Below are positions 24,542-33,236 of a stretch of 64,000 nucleotides of DNA, piece after piece. A program made the translations under genes and the position numbers. Below the pieces are notes generated by a model. It was not told the origin of the DNA, did not search any database, and saw only the letters and a list, made by a program, of their open reading frames with translations. Within the stretch, counting starts at the first letter, position 1; each line of letters opens with the position of its first letter. This DNA comes from Actinotalea endophytica (GTDB lineage: Bacteria > Actinomycetota > Actinomycetes > Actinomycetales > Cellulomonadaceae): contig NZ_JAOVZU010000006.1 in NCBI RefSeq assembly GCF_025717005.1, positions 78,925 through 142,924 of the forward strand, given 5' to 3'.

Positions 24542-25284
24542 GCGGTCACGACCTCGGCCCCGGCCAGGCGGAAGGTGTCCAGCGTCGCCGGGTCGGCGTC
24601 GACGTTGGTGACCAGGGTCTGCACGGCGTTCGCACCGCACACGTCCAGCAGGCCGGTGCCGGGGAACTTCGTGCGGTCGGCGAGCAGCACGGTGCGCTCG
24701 GCCGACGCGATCATGGCGCGCTTCACGGGTACCTCGATCCCTGTCGTGTCCATGACCACGCCGTCGGGCCGCACGCCGCTGGTGCCGAGGAAGCACACGT
24801 GCGCGCGCAGCTGGCTGATCGCCTGCTCGGTGAGCATGCCGACCATGGACTGGTAGTTCTTGCGCACCACGCCGCCGAGCACCACGAGCTCGACGTCGTC
24901 GTCGTCCCGCAGCTCGTCGACCACGGCCAGGCTCGAGGTCAGCACGGTGATCCGCTTGCCGCGCAGCCTGCGCGCGAGGCCCGCGGTCGTCGTACCGATG
25001 TCGACCAGCACGACGTCGCCGTCACGGACCAGCGCGGCCGCCGCCTCGGCGACGCGCTCCTTCTCGGTGGCGGCCTGGCGGGCGACGTCGGCGAACGGGA
25101 CCGCGTCGGCCTCGATGCTGCCGCCGCGCACGCGCCGCAGCAGACCCTCGGCGCTGAGCACGTTGAGGTCGCGCCGGATGGTGGAGGCCGAGACGCCGAA
25201 CCGGTCGGCGAGGTCCTCGACCGCGACCGCACCCGACTCCTGGAGCAGTCGCAGGATCTCCGCCTGTCGCGTCGCGGTGAGCAC
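24538..25284 (-). CDS. DeoR/GlpR-family transcriptional regulator
   Basis: A 248-residue repressor. The N-terminal helix-turn-helix VEDLADRFGVSASTIRRDLN (residues ~22-41) is canonical. The C-terminal DeoRC sugar-phosphate sensor contains DIGTTTAGLA (residue ~94) and LLADRTKFPG (residue ~200). Such regulators respond to phosphorylated sugars. The GTG at 25284 has TAGTGT 6 bases upstream and no Shine-Dalgarno sequence. It is co-transcribed with GH4 and divergent from the kinase-importer operon, so it most likely controls both. Confidence 0.93.
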   Translation of the reverse strand: MLTATRQAEILRLLQESGAVAVEDLADRFGVSASTIRRDLNVLSAEGLLRRVRGGSIEADAVPFADVARQAATEKERVAEAAAALVRDGDVVLVDIGTTTAGLARRLRGKRITVLTSSLAVVDELRDDDDVELVVLGGVVRKNYQSMVGMLTEQAISQLRAHVCFLGTSGVRPDGVVMDTTGIEVPVKRAMIASAERTVLLADRTKFPGTGLLDVCGANAVQTLVTNVDADPATLDTFRLAGAEVVTA

Positions 25285-25290
25285 GTTGAA

Positions 25291-25296
25291 ACACTA
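25291..25296 (-). promoter_or_regulatory. -10 box TAGTGT for the DeoR-GH4 operon
   Basis: On the minus strand TAGTGT, TTCAAC and the GTG at 25284 follow each other, so the mRNA would be leaderless. Confidence 0.6.
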
Positions 25297-25333
25297 TCAG
25301 TCAGAAGGGTGCAATTCCGAGCATCTTCGAGAC

Positions 25334-25339
25334 TATGCT
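25334..25339 (+). promoter_or_regulatory. Probable -10 box TATGCT for the sugar operon
   Basis: TATGCT lies about 57 bases before the kinase GTG at 25396. TGCAAT 18 bases upstream is a poor -35 box, as expected for a regulated promoter. The 111-base region shared with deoR should contain the operator, but I cannot pick one reliably. Confidence 0.4.
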
Positions 25340-25395
25340 GCAAGCAACCACGAGCACCGAGGTGTGGCGGACGCCCTACCGAAGGGAGCGAGCAC

Positions 25396-26562
25396 GTGAC
25401 CGGAGCCGATGGCGCGACCCGGCGGGGTGACCCGCTCGCTGCCTTGCGCGCCGACGGTGGTCCCGAGCTCGACGTGCTGCTCTCGGGCCAGATCTTCTAC
25501 GACATCATCTTCACCGACCTGCCGGCCGACCCCGCCCCCGGGACCGAGGTCTGGGCGGCCGGGATGGGCTCGTGCCCCGGCGGCATCGCGAACCTCGCGG
25601 TCGCCGCCAGCCGGCTCGGGCTGCGCACCGGGCTCGCCGCCGGGTTCGGCGAAGACGTGTACGGGTCGTGGTGCTGGGACGTCCTGGAACGGCAGGAGCG
25701 CGTCGACCTGACGAGCTCGCGCCGCTTCCCCGGCCACTCGGCCGTCACCGTGTCGATGGCCAGGCACGGCGACCGGAGCATGGTGACGCACGGCCACCCC
25801 CTCCCGATCACCGACGACGAGCTCGTCGGTGACCCGCCCCGCTCGCGCGCCGTGATCACCGACCTGCCGCCCGAGGGCGAGACCGCTCCGGCGTGGTGGA
25901 CGACCGCCGCCGAGCGCGGCGCGCTGGTGTTCGCCGACGTCGGCTGGGACCCGACCGAACGCTGGGCGCCCAGCGTGCTCGACGCGCTGGACCGCTGCCA
26001 CGCGTTCAGCCCGAACGTCGTCGAGGCGACGGCCTACACCCGGACCGAGACGGCGCAGGCAGCAGTCGCCGCGCTGGCCGAGCGGGTTCCGCTGGCCATC
26101 GTGACCTGCGGCACGGAGGGCGCCCGGGGGATCGACTCCAGCACGGGAGAGCAGGCGCACGTGCCACCAGTCGAGGTCGTCGCGCTCGACGCGACCGGCG
26201 CCGGCGACGTGTTCGGTGCGTCGCTCGTGGTCGGCACGCTCGCCGGGTGGCCGCTCGCCGACCGCCTCGCGTTCTCCGCGCTGTGCTCCGCGCTCGCGGT
26301 CCAGCAGTTCGGCGGCTCGCTCGCCGCGCCCGGCTGGGGCGACATCGCGGACTGGTGGCAGCGCACCAGCCAGACCTCGGGCGACCGGGACCTGGTGGCG
26401 CGCTACGGCTTCCTCGACGACGTGCTGCCGCGCGGCGCGGTCGACGCGGTCCGCCGTGCCGAGGCCACTCTCACGCTCTACTCCGACCTGCACGAACCCA
26501 GTTCACGCCACGCCCGCGGGGCGCGGCGAACCAGTACGCCGACGAGGAGAGGACGACGATGA
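25396..26562 (+). CDS. PfkB-family sugar kinase (sugar-locus kinase)
   Basis: A 388-residue ribokinase-type kinase, longer than usual by a ~50-residue C-terminal extension. The glycine-rich MGSCPGGIANLAVAASRLG (residue ~56) and the catalytic DATGAGDVFGASLVVG (residue ~265) are intact. GGGAGCG precedes the GTG at 25396. Its stop overlaps the solute-binding-protein start (ATGA). Located first in an ABC-importer operon opposite a GH4 enzyme, it most likely phosphorylates the imported sugar or glycoside. The extension may reflect a disaccharide-sized substrate, which is inference. Confidence 0.9.
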   Translation: MTGADGATRRGDPLAALRADGGPELDVLLSGQIFYDIIFTDLPADPAPGTEVWAAGMGSCPGGIANLAVAASRLGLRTGLAAGFGEDVYGSWCWDVLERQERVDLTSSRRFPGHSAVTVSMARHGDRSMVTHGHPLPITDDELVGDPPRSRAVITDLPPEGETAPAWWTTAAERGALVFADVGWDPTERWAPSVLDALDRCHAFSPNVVEATAYTRTETAQAAVAALAERVPLAIVTCGTEGARGIDSSTGEQAHVPPVEVVALDATGAGDVFGASLVVGTLAGWPLADRLAFSALCSALAVQQFGGSLAAPGWGDIADWWQRTSQTSGDRDLVARYGFLDDVLPRGAVDAVRRAEATLTLYSDLHEPSSRHARGARRTSTPTRRGRR

Positions 26563-27920
26563 ACGTACGAGCATCCACCCGCTGGGGTGCCCTGGCCGTC
26601 GGTGCGGCCTTCGCGCTCGCGGCCTGCGCGCCCGGCTCGGGCACTTCCGAGGAGACCAGCGCGCCGGCCACCAGTGGTGAGGTCCAGACCGACATCGCCT
26701 CGCTGGGCGACGTCACGCTGAGCGTCTGGGACCAGGAGGTGCGCGGCGGGCAGAACGAGCAGATCGAGGCCCTCAACGCGGCCTTCATGGAGAAGTACCC
26801 GAACGTCACGATCGACCGGAACTCGCAGTCGTTCGACGACCTGGCGACCACGCTCCGCCTCGCGCTGACCGACGACGAGGCACCCGACGTGGTCCAGGCC
26901 AACAACGGCCGCAACACCATGGGCCAGTTCGTCGCCGCCGGTCAGCTGGTCCCGCTGGACCCGTGGGCCGAGGCGTACGGCTGGTTCGACCGCTACTCGC
27001 CCAACGTGCTGCAGTACTCGTCGTACTCCGAGGACGGCACGGTCTTCGGCGACGGCAACCTCTACGGGCTGCCGCAGGTCGGCGAGGTCGTCGGGATCTT
27101 CTACAGCAAGTCCAAGCTCGCCGACCTCGGTCTCGACGTGCCGGCGACCTGGGCGGACTTCGAGGACGCGCTGGCCGCCGCCAAGGCCGCAGGCGAGACC
27201 CCGATGCAGCTCGGCAACATCGAGGGCTGGCCGGCCATCCACGTGTTCGGCCCGCTGCAGGGCGCGACCGTGCCCGCCGACCAGATCGTCGCGCTCGGCC
27301 TTGGCAACCCCGGCGCCAGCTGGACCACGCCGGAGAACGAGGCCGCCGCGGCGACCCTGCAGGGCTGGGTCGAGGACGGGTACTTCAACGACGGCCCGAA
27401 CGGCACCGACTACGACGCCGCCTGGCAGGCGCTCGCGGACGGTGACGGGGTCTTCCTGATCGGTGGCTCGTGGCTCGCCGCCGACCTCGAGGACGCCATG
27501 GGCGACGACGTCGGCTTCTTCGCGCCGGCCCTCGACGACGGCACGATCGCGACGACCGGCGGCACCGGCCTGCCGTTCGCGATCACCTCGGGCTCGAAGA
27601 ACCCGGACGTGGCCGCCGCGTACATCGACTTCATCACCAGCGACGACGCCATGAGCATCATCGCGGAGAAGGGCAACCTCCCGGTCAACCGGACCGCCGA
27701 GCTCGCCCCCGACTCCGGTGTGCAGGCCGACGTGTTCGCGACCTTCGACGAGGTCAGCTCCAGCGGCGCGCTCCTGCCGTACCTGGACTACGCGACGCCG
27801 ACCTTCAGCGACACCCTCGCGACGTCGCTGCAGGACCTCATCGCCGGCCAGAAGACCCCGGCGGAGTTCACCGAGGCGCTCGAGGCGGACTATGCCGACT
27901 TCGTCGGTCAGTCCGACTGA
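26559..27920 (+). CDS. ABC sugar transporter, substrate-binding lipoprotein
   Basis: A 453-residue extracellular binding protein of the carbohydrate CUT1 type (SBP_bac family 1). The lipoprotein signal ends at ALAAC (Cys23) and is followed by a Thr/Ser linker. GDVTLSVWDQE begins the mature fold. The motifs PDVVQANNGRN, LYGLPQVGEVVGIFYSK and GTGLPFAITSGSKN are typical of family members binding di- or oligosaccharides. It sits between the kinase (4-base overlap) and two permeases. The specific ligand is unknown. Confidence 0.94.
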   Translation: MNVRASTRWGALAVGAAFALAACAPGSGTSEETSAPATSGEVQTDIASLGDVTLSVWDQEVRGGQNEQIEALNAAFMEKYPNVTIDRNSQSFDDLATTLRLALTDDEAPDVVQANNGRNTMGQFVAAGQLVPLDPWAEAYGWFDRYSPNVLQYSSYSEDGTVFGDGNLYGLPQVGEVVGIFYSKSKLADLGLDVPATWADFEDALAAAKAAGETPMQLGNIEGWPAIHVFGPLQGATVPADQIVALGLGNPGASWTTPENEAAAATLQGWVEDGYFNDGPNGTDYDAAWQALADGDGVFLIGGSWLAADLEDAMGDDVGFFAPALDDGTIATTGGTGLPFAITSGSKNPDVAAAYIDFITSDDAMSIIAEKGNLPVNRTAELAPDSGVQADVFATFDEVSSSGALLPYLDYATPTFSDTLATSLQDLIAGQKTPAEFTEALEADYADFVGQSD

Positions 27921-27958
27921 CACCGATCGGGTGCGGGGCGGCCGCCGTCGCCCCGCAC
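27907..27958 (+). promoter_or_regulatory. Double hairpin between binding protein and first permease
   Basis: GTCAGTC-C-GACTGAC (27907-27921) spans the stop codon. A second perfect stem, 27931-27940 with 27949-27958 (10 bases, 8-base loop), begins exactly at the likely permease GTG. Such structures usually keep binding-protein mRNA abundant while limiting permease output. Confidence 0.65.
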
Positions 27959-28839
27959 CCGATCGTCGTCGCCCCGCGAGCGGCCGGCGGCTGAGCCCGT
28001 ACGGGTTCCTGGCGCCGGCGTTCGTGCTGTACGCCGCGTTCCTGCTCTACCCGATCCTGCGCGCCGTCCAGCTCTCCCTGTACCGCTGGGACGGGCTGAG
28101 CCTCGGCGTGTGGGTGGGCCTCGACAACTACCGGGCCGTGCTCGCCGACGAGCGGCTTCGGGCCGCCTTCGGGCACGCGCTCGTGCTGATCGTGTTCTAC
28201 GCGGTGATCCCGCTGGCGATCGGGCTCGTGCTCGCGGCGATCCTGAACCGCGCCCGGGTGCGCGGCCTGGGGTTCTTCCGCACCGTGGTGTTCCTGCCGC
28301 AGGTGGTCGCGATGGTGGTCGTCGCGGTCGCGTGGCGGCAGATCTACGCGCCGAACGGGTCGCTGAACACCGCGCTGCGGGCGGTCGGGCTGGACGCGCT
28401 GACCCGCGCGTGGCTCGGCGACTACACCTTCGCGCTGCCCGCGGTCGGGTTCGTGGGGACCTGGGTCTCGATGGGTCTGGTCACCGTGCTGCTGCTGGCC
28501 GGCATGGCCCGGATCCCCGGCGAGCTGTACGAGGCGGCACGGCTGGACGGCGCGGGTGCGGTCCGGGAGTTCTTCGCGATCACCCTCCCGGCCGTGCGCG
28601 GTGAGATCGCGGTGGCGCTGACCCTGACGATCATCGCCGCGCTGAAGACCTTCGACCTAGTCTACATGACCACCAACGGCGGCCCCGGGACGTCCACGAC
28701 CGTGCCGAGCTACGAGGTGTACCGCAACGCGTTCGAGCGCGGCCAGGTCGGGCTCGCCGCCGCGATCGGGATCACGCTGACCGTGGTGATCTTCCTGATC
28801 AACCTCGTGGTCAACAAGGTGGGGGACCGCACCTCATGA
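27931..28839 (+). CDS. ABC sugar transporter permease 1
   Basis: A 302-residue inner-membrane subunit of the CUT1 type (MalF-like, short form) with six hydrophobic segments between residues ~30 and 298. The EAA loop is EAARLDGAGAVREFFAITLP near residue 202. The start is uncertain: GTG 27931 lies in the stem of a hairpin 10 bases after the binding-protein stop, and ATG 27892 would overlap that gene by 29 bases. Its N-terminus is unusually Arg rich. It overlaps permease 2 by 4 bases. Confidence 0.9.
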   Translation: MRGGRRRPAPDRRRPASGRRLSPYGFLAPAFVLYAAFLLYPILRAVQLSLYRWDGLSLGVWVGLDNYRAVLADERLRAAFGHALVLIVFYAVIPLAIGLVLAAILNRARVRGLGFFRTVVFLPQVVAMVVVAVAWRQIYAPNGSLNTALRAVGLDALTRAWLGDYTFALPAVGFVGTWVSMGLVTVLLLAGMARIPGELYEAARLDGAGAVREFFAITLPAVRGEIAVALTLTIIAALKTFDLVYMTTNGGPGTSTTVPSYEVYRNAFERGQVGLAAAIGITLTVVIFLINLVVNKVGDRTS

Positions 28840-29651
28840 CGATCTCCCGCGCCGAGAAGGTGGCGAACTACGCGATCCTGACGCTGTTCGCGGCGTTCGC
28901 GCTGTGGCCCGTGCTCTCGATCCTGGTCACCGCGGTCGGACCGGAGAACCGCACCGCGGCCGAGTCGGGCCGGTTCCACTTGGAGAACTTCGCCGCGGCC
29001 TGGACCCAGGGGAAGTTCGGCCACTACATGCTGACCTCGGTCCAGGTCTCGCTGCTCGTGGTCTCGGTGGCGCTGGTGTGCTCGGTGATGGCCGGCTACG
29101 CCCTGGGCACGATGCGGTTCCGCGGCGAGCAGCTGGTCTTCTACCTGTTCCTGCTCGGGATCATGGTGCCCACCGAGGCGATCATCGTCCCGCTCTACTT
29201 CGACCTGCGGGACCTCGGCCTGACCGACACCCTGCTCGGCGTCGCGCTGCCGCAGATCGCGCAGTCCATCGCGTTCGGCACCTACTGGATGCGCGCGTAC
29301 TTCCGGGCCTCGGACCGCTCGATCGTCGAGGCGGCACGGCTCGACGGCGCCGGCAACCACCGCGTGCTGTGGCAGATCCTCGTGCCGGTCGGCCGGCCGG
29401 CGATCACCACCCTCGTGTTGCTCACCTTCATGTGGACCTGGAACGAGTTCCTCATCCCGCTCGTCATGTCCCCCCGCGGCGACGTGCGCACCGCGCCGCT
29501 GGGCCTGGCGTTCTTCCAGGGCCAGTACGTGCAGGGCACGACGCTGCTCGCCGCCGCGGCGGTGCTCGTCGCGCTGCCCGTGGTCGTCGTCTACCTGTTC
29601 CTCCAGCGGCACTTCATCGCCGGCATGCTCGAAGGGGCGGTGCGCGAGTGA
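28836..29651 (+). CDS. ABC sugar transporter permease 2
   Basis: A 271-residue CUT1 permease (MalG-like) with six membrane segments. The EAA motif EAARLDGAGNHRVLWQILVP is near residue 166. It is coupled to permease 1 (ATGA) and to the NagB-like gene (GTGA). No ATPase gene lies in the locus, so a shared MsiK-type ATPase elsewhere is expected, as is usual for actinobacterial CUT1 systems. Confidence 0.93.
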   Translation: MTISRAEKVANYAILTLFAAFALWPVLSILVTAVGPENRTAAESGRFHLENFAAAWTQGKFGHYMLTSVQVSLLVVSVALVCSVMAGYALGTMRFRGEQLVFYLFLLGIMVPTEAIIVPLYFDLRDLGLTDTLLGVALPQIAQSIAFGTYWMRAYFRASDRSIVEAARLDGAGNHRVLWQILVPVGRPAITTLVLLTFMWTWNEFLIPLVMSPRGDVRTAPLGLAFFQGQYVQGTTLLAAAAVLVALPVVVVYLFLQRHFIAGMLEGAVRE

Positions 29652-30415
29652 CCGAGCTCGTCGAGCTTGCCGGGTCGCAGGACGTGGCCGTGGCCGCGGC
29701 CGACCGGATCGTCGCTGCCGTCGGTGGCGTGCCCCACGCCGTGCTGGGCGTCGCAACCGGGTCCAGCCCGCTGGCCACCTACCGCGAGCTGGGCCGGCGG
29801 GCGGAGTCGGGCGTGGACCTCGGCGGCCTGCACGTGGTGCAGCTCGACGAGTACGTCGGGCTCGCCGCGGGCCACCCGGAGCGCTACGGGGCCGTGGTGC
29901 GCCGGGAGCTCGCCGACCGGATCGCGCTCCCGCACGAGCGGGTGCACGTGCCGGACGTCGACGCGTCCGACCTGGACGGGGCGTGCGCCGCGTACGAGGC
30001 GCTGATCCGCGACCTCGGCGGGGTCGACCTGCAGATCCTCGGCCTCGGCAGCGACGGGCACGTGGCGTTCAACATGCCGGGTTCGTCGCCGGCCTCTCGC
30101 ACCCGCGTGACCGCGCTCAGCGACCGCACCGTGCAGGACAACGCCCGGTTCTTCGGCGGCCGCACCGACCTGGTGCCGCGCGCCGCGGTGACCCAGGGGC
30201 TCGCGACGATCCACGAGGCGCGCTCGCTGCTCATGCTCGTGACCGGCGAGTCCAAGGCCGCGGCCCTGCGAGCGCTGCTCGAGGGGCCGGCCGGTCCCCA
30301 GGCACCGGGTACGGCGCTGCTGGACCACCCGGACCTCACGATCCTTGCCGACCGGGCCGCGCTCGGCGCCCTCAGGCCGGCGGGTCCAGCAGCCCTCGGC
30401 GGTGCGCGACGGTGA
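29648..30415 (+). CDS. NagB-family sugar-phosphate deaminase/isomerase homologue
   Basis: A 255-residue glucosamine-6-phosphate deaminase-like protein. Known NagB turns GlcN6P into Fru6P and ammonia. The substrate/phosphate loops (VATGSSPLATYREL, residue ~35; LDEYVGL, residue ~66, with the Asp equivalent to E. coli D72) and the LGSDGHVAFNMPGSSPASRT motif (residue ~136) are present. Asp and His of the D-x-H pair are kept, but the residue aligning with catalytic E148 is Met. Activity may differ from GlcN6P deamination. The 3' end overlaps the convergent LuxR gene by 44 bases. Confidence 0.82.
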   Translation: MTELVELAGSQDVAVAAADRIVAAVGGVPHAVLGVATGSSPLATYRELGRRAESGVDLGGLHVVQLDEYVGLAAGHPERYGAVVRRELADRIALPHERVHVPDVDASDLDGACAAYEALIRDLGGVDLQILGLGSDGHVAFNMPGSSPASRTRVTALSDRTVQDNARFFGGRTDLVPRAAVTQGLATIHEARSLLMLVTGESKAAALRALLEGPAGPQAPGTALLDHPDLTILADRAALGALRPAGPAALGGARR

Positions 30416-33236
30416 CCGCCTCGGTCCGGCCGCCCACGCCGAGCTTCGCGATGAGGTTCGACACGTGCACGCTGACCGTCTTCGCGCTGATGAACAGCCG
30501 CTCGCCGATCTGACGGTTGCTCAGCCCCTCCGCGACGAGCGCGAGAACCTCCGCCTCCCGGTCGGTCAGCACGTCCACCGCGGGCCGACCGGCTCCCGGC
30601 AGGTCGAGCCTCGCGCGTCGAGCCAGGTCGCGGCACGCGCCCAGCAGCGGCGCGGCGCCCATCTGCTCGGCCGCGTCGGCGGCGGCGCGCAACTGCGCGG
30701 TGGCGGCGACCCGGTCCCCGGCCGCGACCAGCGCACCCGCCCAGCGGAACCTGCTGCGCGCCTCCTCGTAGCGGTAGCCGTACCCGAACGCCTCGGTCGC
30801 GGCGCGCCAGACCTCGGGGTCGTCCCGGCCGCTCAGGCGGCTGTGCTCGGCCTCGGCGCGCGCAAGCCAGGCCCGCCCTTCCGGTCCCAGGCGCCCGCCG
30901 CGGGGTCGGCCGCGCTCGGCGGTCGTCCTGGCGCGCTCGAGCAGTCGGTCGCCGTGCCGCACGGTGAGCGCGGAGTCCGCACCGGTCAGCCGGTCAGCGG
31001 CCGCGATGTCCGCCAGTGCCGCGAGCGCGAGCGCGGCGAGCCAGATCCCGCCGAGGAAGAAGTCGTCCCACACCCGCGACAGGCGCTCGAGCATCGACTC
31101 GGCGACCTCGACGGCCTCGCGCGGGCGGCCCGACCAGGTGAGGGCGTCGGCGTTCGTCCCGCCCGTGATCAGGGCGATCTGCGCGTCGCGGTCCCAGTAC
31201 TCCTCGAGCGCGGCGGCGGCGTCGAGCACGTCGTCGTCACCGCGGGCGGTGGCGGCATACAGATCGACCGCCGCCAACGCGATCTCCTGCCACGGCGTGC
31301 CGTAGGGCCGCGCGGAGTCGGGCGCACGGAGGTCGCCCTGCGCGTACCGCACCAGGCGCTGGAAGAACCGCTGGGACAGACCGAACTCGCTCCAGCCGAG
31401 CCCCGCGGCCTCGGCCCGTGCCAGGCCGGCCTCGAGCACCGCGGCGGACTCGTCCAGCCGACCGGCGTAGTAGAACGTCGTCGCGAGGTTGTAGGCGCAC
31501 CGCTGCTCGGTCACCAGGTCACCCGCCTCGCGGGCGCGGCGCACGGCGGTGTCCAGCAGGGCCGTGGCGGTGTCCGGGTCGTCCACGCCGAGCACCGCGA
31601 GCGTGGCCGACGCGTCGGCCTCCGCGGCCGGGACGCCGGCGGAGCGGGCCAGCTCGACCGCGGCCTGCGCGCTGCGCGCGGCCTGCTCGTCGAGGTCGAC
31701 GTTGAGGCTCACCCGGGCGTGGATGGCCAGCAGCCAGGCGCGATCGGCCGCCGGGGCGTCGGCCGGTAGGTCGGCCAGTGCGCGGTCCGCCTCGGCGACC
31801 ACCGAGTGGTCCTCCACGACCAGCAGGTACTGCGAGAGCCGGCCGCGCAGCGGGGCCTGGCGACCCGGGTCACCGTCCGCCTGGGCCACGGCGAACCGGG
31901 CGAGCTCGACCGCGCGCTCGGTGCGCCCGGCGCGGTTCGCCGCAGCGGCCGCACGATCGGCGACCCCGACCCGGTCCACACCGGGGACCAGCTCCGCGAG
32001 GCGCAGCAGCTGCTCGAGGTGGTCCAGCTCCTCGGCCGGCGCGAAGAGCGCGGCGGCCTCGTCCGCGGCCATGGTCGCCGCGCGCACCGCGGTCGGCAGG
32101 TCGTGCGCCCGGCGGGCGTGCTCGGCGAGCCGGGCGGCCGAGCCCAGCGTCGGGTCCGCCAGCAGCGCCCGCAGGTAGGCCTGGTCCAGCACGAGCCGTT
32201 CGCCGGGGAGCAGGTCCGCCTCGACGACCTCGGCGAGCAGCGCGTGCCGGAACGCCAGCGTCGCGCCGTCCTGCGCGAGCACCTGGGCGGCGACCGCCTC
32301 GTGCACCAGGGCGTCGAAGTCACCCGCCCCGACCTCGGCCCAGACCGCCCGCAGCAGCGGCTCGCGCACCTGACGGCCCGCCACCGCCGCGACGCGAGCC
32401 AGACGCAGCACCGCGGGGTCCAGCCGTTCGAGCCGCGCGTGCAGCACGTCGGCGAGGCTCCACGGCAGCTCGCCGCCCGCGCCCGCCTCGAGCAGCTCCT
32501 GGGCGAAGTACGCGTTGCCCTCGGAGCGGGCCATCACCTGGCGCACGACGGAGTCCGCCACCGGTCCGCCCTGCACCGCGACGGCGAACCGCCGCAGCTC
32601 GTCGACGTCGAACGCCGGCAGGTCCAGGCGGTCCACCCGCGGGTTGCGCCACAGCTCGGCGAGCAGCGGGCGCAGCGGGTGGCGGCGGTGCAGGTCGTCG
32701 GCGCGGTAGCTGGCCACGACCAGCAGGTGCTCGTCACGCAGCCGGCTCGCCAGGAACCGCAGGACGTCGCGGGTCGACGAGTCCGCCCAGTGCACGTCCT
32801 CGATCACCAGCAGGAGCGGGTGGCCGGGCCCACCGGCCGCGCCGAGCGCTGCGGCGATGCCGTCGAAGAGCTGCAGGCGCGCGGCGTCGTCGGCGCCCGG
32901 CGCGTCACCGTCCGGGCCGCTGCCGGGGGTGAGGCGGGCCAGGGCCGGGCGGGCGCGCTGCACCGGCTCGAGCGCGTCGCCGCGCCGGGCCAGCTCGCCG
33001 ATCGCCTGGGCGAAGGGCAGGTAGGGCAGGCCGACCTCGCCGAGGTCGACGCACTGCACGGTGATCGCCGTGGCGCCGTCGTGCTCGGCGAGGCCCGCAA
33101 CGTGCTGCAGCAGCCGGGTCTTGCCCACCCCGGCGTCCGCACCCAGCAGGACGATCCCGGGCACGCCGCGGGCGGCGTCGGCGAGAGCGTCGGTGAGGCG
33201 GGCGACCGGGGCCTCCCGGGCGACGAAGTCGGTCAT
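30372..33236 (-). CDS. LuxR-family large ATP-binding regulator
   Basis: A 954-residue regulator of the LAL class. The N-terminal AAA ATPase has Walker A GADAGVGKTRLLQH (residue ~31) and Walker B LLLVIEDVHWAD (residue ~135). The centre is helical and TPR-like (residues ~370-830). The C-terminal LuxR helix-turn-helix reads LTDREAEVLALVAEGLSNRQ and TVSVHVSNLIAKL (residues ~893-935). The ATG at 33236 is chosen because it overlaps the upstream stop (ATGA); ATG 33248 is also possible. Such proteins bind ATP and a sugar or peptide ligand and activate nearby genes; the target is unknown. Confidence 0.92.
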   Translation of the reverse strand: MTDFVAREAPVARLTDALADAARGVPGIVLLGADAGVGKTRLLQHVAGLAEHDGATAITVQCVDLGEVGLPYLPFAQAIGELARRGDALEPVQRARPALARLTPGSGPDGDAPGADDAARLQLFDGIAAALGAAGGPGHPLLLVIEDVHWADSSTRDVLRFLASRLRDEHLLVVASYRADDLHRRHPLRPLLAELWRNPRVDRLDLPAFDVDELRRFAVAVQGGPVADSVVRQVMARSEGNAYFAQELLEAGAGGELPWSLADVLHARLERLDPAVLRLARVAAVAGRQVREPLLRAVWAEVGAGDFDALVHEAVAAQVLAQDGATLAFRHALLAEVVEADLLPGERLVLDQAYLRALLADPTLGSAARLAEHARRAHDLPTAVRAATMAADEAAALFAPAEELDHLEQLLRLAELVPGVDRVGVADRAAAAANRAGRTERAVELARFAVAQADGDPGRQAPLRGRLSQYLLVVEDHSVVAEADRALADLPADAPAADRAWLLAIHARVSLNVDLDEQAARSAQAAVELARSAGVPAAEADASATLAVLGVDDPDTATALLDTAVRRAREAGDLVTEQRCAYNLATTFYYAGRLDESAAVLEAGLARAEAAGLGWSEFGLSQRFFQRLVRYAQGDLRAPDSARPYGTPWQEIALAAVDLYAATARGDDDVLDAAAALEEYWDRDAQIALITGGTNADALTWSGRPREAVEVAESMLERLSRVWDDFFLGGIWLAALALAALADIAAADRLTGADSALTVRHGDRLLERARTTAERGRPRGGRLGPEGRAWLARAEAEHSRLSGRDDPEVWRAATEAFGYGYRYEEARSRFRWAGALVAAGDRVAATAQLRAAADAAEQMGAAPLLGACRDLARRARLDLPGAGRPAVDVLTDREAEVLALVAEGLSNRQIGERLFISAKTVSVHVSNLIAKLGVGGRTEAVTVAHRRGLLDPPA

